Shown here: positions 14,342 through 19,278 of the stretch, in pieces
Numbering within the stretch: position 1 is the first letter of the stretch
How the letters are laid out: the number at the start of each line of letters is the position of its first letter
DNA from: Prevotella sp.
Lineage (GTDB): Bacteria; Bacteroidota; Bacteroidia; Bacteroidales; Bacteroidaceae
NCBI GenBank assembly: GCA_003447235.1
Contig: DLZV01000039.1
Location: forward strand, 1-19,278
Length of the DNA: 19,278 nt
Reading direction: 5' to 3'
Notes under the pieces: generated by a model
Told to the model about the DNA's origin: nothing
Databases searched by the model: none
What the model saw: only the letters and a program-made list of their open reading frames with translations
Position numbers and translations under genes: made by a program

Positions 14342-17300
14342 TTACTTCACGACAACCTTCTCCACCTTGTTGCCCTGCTTGACGATGTAGAGGCCAGCGG
14401 GGAGCGACTTGGTGCTGTTGCCAACGAGTGCGCCAGAGGTGCTATAGACCTCCATCTTGCCATTGGCAGCGTTGGTGTTGCCAACGGTGCTGATGCCGTC
14501 CGGGTCTGCAGAAGCAGAGTTGGACGGAGCAGCGTTGCCGACATTGTACAGAGCGACAACGTGATACTTGTCCTGCTCGGTACCCTCTGCATCAACGAAG
14601 CTGAGGTCGGTCGTCTTGTTGGCGATCAGCGAAGTGTTGCGATAGACGTTGTAACCAACGACCTGGAGCGGAGCGCTCTCGTAGGTCACGTCATCGACCA
14701 TGAAGCCAGCGGGCTCGAAGCCAGTCGGGTTCACAGGCACCGTAGAGGTGTGGACGATAGAGAAGTACTTGGCACCCTCGGGCAGATCCACCGTGTGCTT
14801 AGCCCAGTTCACGTTGTCAGAAGCCTTCTCGCTATAGATCTTCGTGAAGTGGTTGGAAGCCTTGTCCGTCGTAGAGTAGGCGACATAGAAGTCCTCGGCG
14901 CCATAGTTGGCGTTGTCACACTGCGGAGCCTTGACGTAGAACGTGATGGTCTGAGCCTTGCCAGAGAGCTCCGGAGAGATGAGCCAGTCGTTGTTGCCGT
15001 TGGCGGCGCTACCGAGGTTACCGAAGCTCAGCAGAGCCTGGTCGCCCGTGCGGCCACCGAAGAGCACCTTGAACTGTGCGGTCAGGTCCTCGCTCATACC
15101 GTGGGTCGTACCGTCGCAGTTGAAGACAGTATAAGCATACGGAGTACCGTTGCCCGGGAAGGAAATGCCACCGAAGACGTTCGTGCGCTCGCCGTCAGCA
15201 TCGAAGGGTGTCCAGGGGTTGATGTCGTCCGTGAGGAACTGTGCGTAGGTGTCGAAGCTCTCCGTGATCGTCAGTTTGTCCACGGCGGGAGCAGACCAAG
15301 TCAGCTCGATACCGTTGTTGGCCTTGGCGGCCTTGAGGTCGTTGACGCCAGGATAGGGAGCGGTCACCACCTTGACGGTGCGCTTCTCAGAGATGTTGTT
15401 CTCCTGGTTCTCGTCGTCGGCCCACTCAGCCTCGCCCCAAACCTGGAAGTTCTCGCTGTAGAAAGGCACGGTGTAAGAGAGCACATAGTCCTTGGAGTCG
15501 CCCGGAGCGATCGTGCCACTCTCGGTCGTCATCGTCTTGCCGTCGCTCGTGTGGAGCTTCACGCTGAAGCCCTCGGCGTTCTCCAGACCCACGTTGCGCA
15601 CGTTGATGGTCACGTCGGCGCTCTCGCCACCCTGTACATGGAGCGGAGCAGAGATCGTCGTCACGACATTGTAGTCGATAGCGTCGTTGATGTTGACATC
15701 ATCGACCATGATGTTCTCGCCGTCAGAGATAGCGTGGATAATCACGCGGCCATAGCCGTTCTCCTTCTTGAAGTCCTCGTCAGAGCAATCCACATTGACG
15801 GTTCTCCAACCCGGCATACCCTCCAAGGTGCTGTAGTCAACCTCGGCAGCCAGCTTCTGCTTCTGACCGTTGACATCGAGATAGACCTGGAGCTTGCTCT
15901 TGCTGCCCGGATAAGCATAGTACTGGAAGGAAAGGCGAGCGTTCGTAGCCTTGCCCATAGCCATCTTCGGACCGAAGATAGAAGCCTCGTCGCCACCCTT
16001 GGCCGGGGTGAACATCAGAGAACCCTCGTCATCGTCGGCAGACTGGCTGGAAATCTTGAAGTGGTTCTTCGTGTCGTTGTAGCTGGCAGACCACGGACCG
16101 TTCTCCCATTTGCCGTAGGGCCATGACTCAGAGAACGGGAAGTCGTACGGCGTACCGTAGAAGAACGGGTCGGCGAAGGCCGTACCACCGAGATGCTCCT
16201 CGTCGAAGTAGGCCACGACCTGGTAGATCTTATGGCTTTGTGAGCCCGTGAGAGGAATGTCGTTGAAAGTGTATTCCGTGTCAGTCAAGCCCTCGACGAT
16301 CGGCGTCTGGTAGATACCCTCGAAGATGGCATACTTCACGTTGGAAGCGTCGATATAGCCGCCGTTTGCACCCTTGATGACAGGCTCCCACGTCAGCTTG
16401 ACCGTACCGTCGAGGTTGTCATAGACGTTCACCTTGGCCGACGTGCCCGGATACTCCTCGCCACCGACGTAGATGGAAGCCTCGGCCTTGGCAGAACGAA
16501 GGTCGCCTGCGCTGGTATAGACCGTGTAGGTGTGGTTGCCCGTGGTCACGTTGTCGTCCGTCCACTCAATCTTCTGGCCCGGAGTCGGGTCGGAGATGGT
16601 CTGGATGGGCAGGGCGTCATTGTCACGATAGATGGTGGCGCTGGTGAGCGAAGTCAGGTCGCGGTCCGTGATGTCCTTGGTCGGAGCGGTGAACTCCACC
16701 TTCACCTTCTGTGCGCCGCTCTCATCGGCGGTGAGCTTCAGGTCGGAGACAGCCACCGGTGTGCCAGCCGTATTGGCGGTCACGCTGACCTTCACCTGAT
16801 GGAGCATGAGGTAGCCCGGCTGGTCGCTGACAGCGTGGAAGCCGATGCGGTAGTTGCCAGAGACAGTCGGCGTGAAGACAGCCTTCACGACGGTGGCACC
16901 GCCATTGAGGGTCAGACCTGTGATGGGCGTGGCAGGCACTATCTCTGTGTAAGTCGTGGGATCGTCGCCCGTACCGAAGGCTACAGCCATGCGCTGGGCA
17001 GCACCGTTGAAGGCACCACAGAAGGCACCCGTCTCGAGGGTGTAGGCCGTGCCAGCCGTCAGCGTGAGGGGAGGAGAGACGAGCCAATCGTCAGCCGTTA
17101 CGGTAGCGTTGGCGCCATCGTACGTGGGCATACCTGTGCTCAGGTCGTCCCATGTGTGGTTGTCGTTGTTCTTGTCCTCGACAGTCCACACGTCATTCTT
17201 GAGCAGGCTGCCCAGGGTCGTCCAATTCTCACTGTAAGAGTTGCTCTCCGTCACGGTGAATGGCGAGCCCGTGGAAGCGGTCTGCGCCAAAGCCGCAGTC

Positions 17301-17359
17301 GGAAGGCCTGCTACTGCGAGCAAGCTACCGAAGAGCCATGATGATAATCTTTTCTTCAT
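14342..17359 (-). CDS. Secreted multi-domain surface protein with choice-of-anchor J/Fn3-like modules and T9SS C-terminal sorting domain
   Basis: The 1005-residue protein has a signal peptide (1-25, A-L-A before Q26) and at least three jelly-roll (choice-of-anchor J or cleaved-adhesin-like) modules. These are recognisable by 'DDWLVSPPL' in the first, 'FGPKMAMGKATNARLSF' to 'IMVDDVNI' in the second, and 'NDWLISPELSG' to 'GFMVDDVTY' in the third. Fn3-like segments ('LKLTADESG', 'LKAAKANNGIELTWSAP') and a CARDB-like domain ('DVTINVRNVGLENAEGF') lie between. The tail 'MEVYSTSGALVG...LPAGLYIVKQGNKVEKVVVK' matches the Por_Secre_tail sorting signal for type IX secretion, so the protein is probably exported and surface-attached. 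Similar modules occur in Porphyromonas gingipain/haemagglutinin regions. No protease catalytic domain is seen, so an adhesin or glycan/protein-binding role is inferred. The gene follows the 547-residue gene by 116 bp. Confidence 0.9.
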   Translation of the reverse strand: MKKRLSSWLFGSLLAVAGLPTAALAQTASTGSPFTVTESNSYSENWTTLGSLLKNDVWTVEDKNNDNHTWDDLSTGMPTYDGANATVTADDWLVSPPLTLTAGTAYTLETGAFCGAFNGAAQRMAVAFGTGDDPTTYTEIVPATPITGLTLNGGATVVKAVFTPTVSGNYRIGFHAVSDQPGYLMLHQVKVSVTANTAGTPVAVSDLKLTADESGAQKVKVEFTAPTKDITDRDLTSLTSATIYRDNDALPIQTISDPTPGQKIEWTDDNVTTGNHTYTVYTSAGDLRSAKAEASIYVGGEEYPGTSAKVNVYDNLDGTVKLTWEPVIKGANGGYIDASNVKYAIFEGIYQTPIVEGLTDTEYTFNDIPLTGSQSHKIYQVVAYFDEEHLGGTAFADPFFYGTPYDFPFSESWPYGKWENGPWSASYNDTKNHFKISSQSADDDEGSLMFTPAKGGDEASIFGPKMAMGKATNARLSFQYYAYPGSKSKLQVYLDVNGQKQKLAAEVDYSTLEGMPGWRTVNVDCSDEDFKKENGYGRVIIHAISDGENIMVDDVNINDAIDYNVVTTISAPLHVQGGESADVTINVRNVGLENAEGFSVKLHTSDGKTMTTESGTIAPGDSKDYVLSYTVPFYSENFQVWGEAEWADDENQENNISEKRTVKVVTAPYPGVNDLKAAKANNGIELTWSAPAVDKLTITESFDTYAQFLTDDINPWTPFDADGERTNVFGGISFPGNGTPYAYTVFNCDGTTHGMSEDLTAQFKVLFGGRTGDQALLSFGNLGSAANGNNDWLISPELSGKAQTITFYVKAPQCDNANYGAEDFYVAYSTTDKASNHFTKIYSEKASDNVNWAKHTVDLPEGAKYFSIVHTSTVPVNPTGFEPAGFMVDDVTYESAPLQVVGYNVYRNTSLIANKTTDLSFVDAEGTEQDKYHVVALYNVGNAAPSNSASADPDGISTVGNTNAANGKMEVYSTSGALVGNSTKSLPAGLYIVKQGNKVEKVVVK

Positions 17360-17406
17360 AAATTGTATTCTGATAGTTTTGGAAGTAATCTATAATGTAA
17401 TTTGGT

Positions 17407-17445
17407 CAGTTCTTCCAAGGCGATCAGACTGCCTTGGAAGAACTG
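17407..17445. terminator. Perfect 15-bp hairpin between the two surface-protein genes
   Basis: cagttcttccaaggc (17407-17421) pairs fully with 17431-17445 around a 9-nt loop. It lies 30 bp past the stop of the 547-residue gene and 47 bp before the next start codon. On the minus strand no T-run follows ('accaaatt'), so it may be a terminator, a partial terminator tuning the second gene, or an RNA-stability stem. No -7 box was found between it and the 1005-residue gene, which favours at least some read-through. Confidence 0.65.
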
Positions 17446-17475
17446 GCGGAAAAATCCGTGTGTAGAGAATGCGCT

Positions 17476-19119
17476 TTACTTGTTGATGCGCTTCGTACCG
17501 TTCTGGATCACTACGCCCTTGTAGTCCTTGTTGACACGCTGGCCAGCCATGTTGTACATCGGGGCATCAGCATCCTTCTTCTCCACCTTGGCGCTGTTGA
17601 TAGCAGCCGTGGCGTCGCCCTGCACGATGGTGATCGGACGGGTAGAGACTACACCCTTGCCATGGATGAGCACGGTGCAGCTGCGGCCCTCGCAGTCGGC
17701 GGGAAGCGGATCGCAAGTGAAGGAGATGACGGTCAGGCCAGCATAGCTGTAGCCCTCCTGGTCAACGGTGTAGCCCTTCACCCAGTCGGCCAAGCCAGAG
17801 AGGGTGTACTCCTCCTTCTTGTTGTCGCCGTACCAGCTGCCGTTCACCTGGGCTACGGCACCCTCGAAGGTCTGGTCGGGAGAAGCGGTCGTGACACCGT
17901 GCTTGCCATCCTTGTCCATCTGGACGAGACCGTAGTCGAGAGAATCGGTCTCTGAGATATCGACGAAGCCGTTGGCGAAGTCGAACTTACCCGTGAAGGA
18001 AACGCTCATGGCGATGCGGTTGTTGCCATAGATGTTGGCGGTAGTCTCCTTACCATCGGCAGAGATGATGCAGAGAGCCGGATCCAGCACGTCATTGTAA
18101 TAAGGAATCTCCGCGCCCTTCAGACCCAGATCGACACCCTCCTGGTCGAAACCGCGAACGACGACAGCAAACTCTTCGTCGATCAGCATGCCACCTTCCT
18201 CGATGGGGAAGACAGCAGCCCACTGATGGAAGACGTTACCATCCTCGTCCTCGACGTCCTCCTGGGCCTCGAGGTCGGAAGCCTTACACTTCATCTCGGC
18301 GAGCACCTCGCTTCCGGGCTTCTTTCTTCCCTCGGCGGTCGTCTCGACATTGGTGATCATCAGCGTCAGCTCCGTGCCCTCGGGCAACGGGTTGTCGCTC
18401 TTGGAGATGGCGGGCAGGAAGACGTCGGTGATCCACAACGGAGCAGCCGGCTTCTCCAGCACCTGCTGTACGCCACAGACGGTGTAGGCGCCGTTGGAGA
18501 CGGTACCAGAACCGAAGAGGTAGCCGTTGTCCATGCCACCGAGGCTATAAGCGTTGACCTTGTCGTCGGTGAACTGGAGAGCGCGCTCGAACGACTCGTT
18601 CTCGTTCTGCGTGCCGCTCTTCATGCGCGGGTACCAATACATAACAGCGGGGAGGTCCTGATCCAGCGGACCCCAGTGGTAGTTCTCCTCAGAGAGAACG
18701 AAGCTATCCTTGGCGCAAACGAGCGTGGGGAGAGCGTCAGCACCATTGAAGCGGCAAGTCACATAGAAATTGCCGTCATTGTCGGTAGAGTAGAAAGGGC
18801 CCTGCTTGCCCGTGCGGTCGAAAGAGTTGCAGTTGCCCGTCATGTCATAGACGTTCTGATGCCAGAAAGTCTGCGTACCCGGAGCGGCAACAGGCACAAA
18901 CTTCACCTCGTAGTTGCCCGGGGTGTAGAGGTAGCTCGTACCAAACATTTGACCGTTCTTCGGTGTGGCCTCAAAAGGAAGGCCAGCGGGCTTGAGATAA
19001 TAGACAGACTTTTGGTCAGCCTTGTTGGGCTGGGCGCCTACGCGAACTGCCTTTCCCTGAGGAAATGCAGTCGAAGCCACGGCTGCAATGGCAGCGGTAA
19101 AGAGTAACTTTTTTACCAT
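17476..19119 (-). CDS. Secreted protein of unknown function with Prevotella-type C-terminal tail
   Basis: I do not recognise the 547-residue protein as a named family. It has a Sec signal peptide ('MVKKLLFTAAIAAVASTAF', cleavage around residues 18-21) and a beta-rich, acidic body without membrane segments or obvious catalytic motifs. It ends in 'PMYNMAGQRVNKDYKGVVIQNG' plus a short basic tail. This 'Y-N-x-A-G-Q-R-V...K-G-x-x-I-x-x-G' ending is frequent on secreted Prevotella proteins and resembles the type A T9SS sorting domain, so export to the cell surface is likely. The reading frame opens further upstream at 19248, but that extension crosses the likely promoter and lacks a signal peptide, so I choose ATG 19119. 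It is followed by the hairpin at 17407-17445 and the larger T9SS cargo gene, and the two may form one unit. Confidence 0.85.
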   Translation of the reverse strand: MVKKLLFTAAIAAVASTAFPQGKAVRVGAQPNKADQKSVYYLKPAGLPFEATPKNGQMFGTSYLYTPGNYEVKFVPVAAPGTQTFWHQNVYDMTGNCNSFDRTGKQGPFYSTDNDGNFYVTCRFNGADALPTLVCAKDSFVLSEENYHWGPLDQDLPAVMYWYPRMKSGTQNENESFERALQFTDDKVNAYSLGGMDNGYLFGSGTVSNGAYTVCGVQQVLEKPAAPLWITDVFLPAISKSDNPLPEGTELTLMITNVETTAEGRKKPGSEVLAEMKCKASDLEAQEDVEDEDGNVFHQWAAVFPIEEGGMLIDEEFAVVVRGFDQEGVDLGLKGAEIPYYNDVLDPALCIISADGKETTANIYGNNRIAMSVSFTGKFDFANGFVDISETDSLDYGLVQMDKDGKHGVTTASPDQTFEGAVAQVNGSWYGDNKKEEYTLSGLADWVKGYTVDQEGYSYAGLTVISFTCDPLPADCEGRSCTVLIHGKGVVSTRPITIVQGDATAAINSAKVEKKDADAPMYNMAGQRVNKDYKGVVIQNGTKRINK

Positions 19120-19160
19120 ACGTTGTTTGAATTTAGATTTTACTTGATTATTTCTGGTGG

Positions 19161-19168
19161 CAAAATTA
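19161..19168 (-). promoter_or_regulatory. Possible -7 box of the 547-residue surface protein gene
   Basis: The minus strand reads TAATTTTG, a match to TAnnTTTG, about 42 bp upstream of the ATG at 19119. No good TTTG lies 19-21 bp further upstream, so support is moderate. Predicted leader about 35 nt. Confidence 0.45.
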
Positions 19169-19278
19169 GGAATAAAAAAAATAATAGAAGAGGAAACAAG
19201 CTTTCTGAATATACAGAATTGCGTGAAAAAGAAATTATTTCTTGCCACGTCGTAAAATCAATAGTTCGTTAAAATTTG

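Noticed and set aside
14270..16126. Long plus-strand open frame of 618 codons
   Set aside because: It is antisense to the T9SS cargo gene, which has signal peptide, domains and sorting tail. The antisense frame is open because of strong codon bias, and its translation is low-complexity and family-less.
19120..19248. 43-residue N-terminal extension of the 547-residue protein
   Set aside because: It crosses the probable promoter and removes the signal peptide from the N-terminus.
1..19278. CRISPR array, tRNA, rRNA, transposase, phage or toxin-antitoxin genes
   Set aside because: No regularly spaced repeat array, cloverleaf, rRNA core sequence or matching protein motif was seen on either strand.

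Overview
The window looks like a chromosomal segment from a Bacteroidales bacterium, most likely Prevotella or a close relative. The main reasons are: outer-membrane beta-barrel proteins carrying a CarboxypepD_reg-like N-terminal domain; secreted proteins with type IX secretion (T9SS) type C-terminal tails, including the Prevotella-style 'YNMAGQRVNKDYKG' ending; promoters matching the Bacteroidetes consensus (TTTG, about 20 bp, TAnnTTTG); and weak Shine-Dalgarno signals. No rRNA, tRNA, insertion sequence, CRISPR array or phage gene was seen.

Layout. Positions 43-4717 hold two convergent genes for TonB-receptor-like outer-membrane beta-barrel proteins. The plus-strand one is intact. The minus-strand one is broken by a single frameshift near 3300. 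Two perfect hairpins lie between their 3' ends. Positions 4718-5553 are an AT-rich gap with a promoter, a long leader for the broken gene and a cluster of short inverted and direct repeats. Positions 5554-7696 (minus) form a two-gene operon of a polytopic membrane protein followed by a LicD-family transferase. A back-to-back promoter pair at 7799-7877 separates it from a plus-strand DEAD-box RNA helicase (7980-9905) that appears to start at TTG. A bidirectional terminator separates the helicase from a minus-strand operon that reads GT4 glycosyltransferase, GT2 glycosyltransferase, ABC-F ATPase (13754 down to 10030). Divergent from that operon is a promoter with a short structured transcript (about 13936-14128) that I read as a candidate small RNA. 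The remainder (14342-19119, minus) is two secreted surface proteins: a 547-residue protein and a 1005-residue multi-jelly-roll, Fn3-like protein with a T9SS sorting domain.

How the genes fit together. Most of the segment concerns the cell envelope: outer-membrane barrels, surface glycan synthesis or decoration (LicD, GT2, GT4) and secreted adhesin-like proteins. The helicase and the ABC-F protein are RNA or ribosome functions placed among them. I did not find convincing evidence of a new multi-gene system. The least explained items are the structured RNA at 13.9-14.1 kb, the repeat cluster at 5.33-5.41 kb and the LicD/membrane-protein pair.
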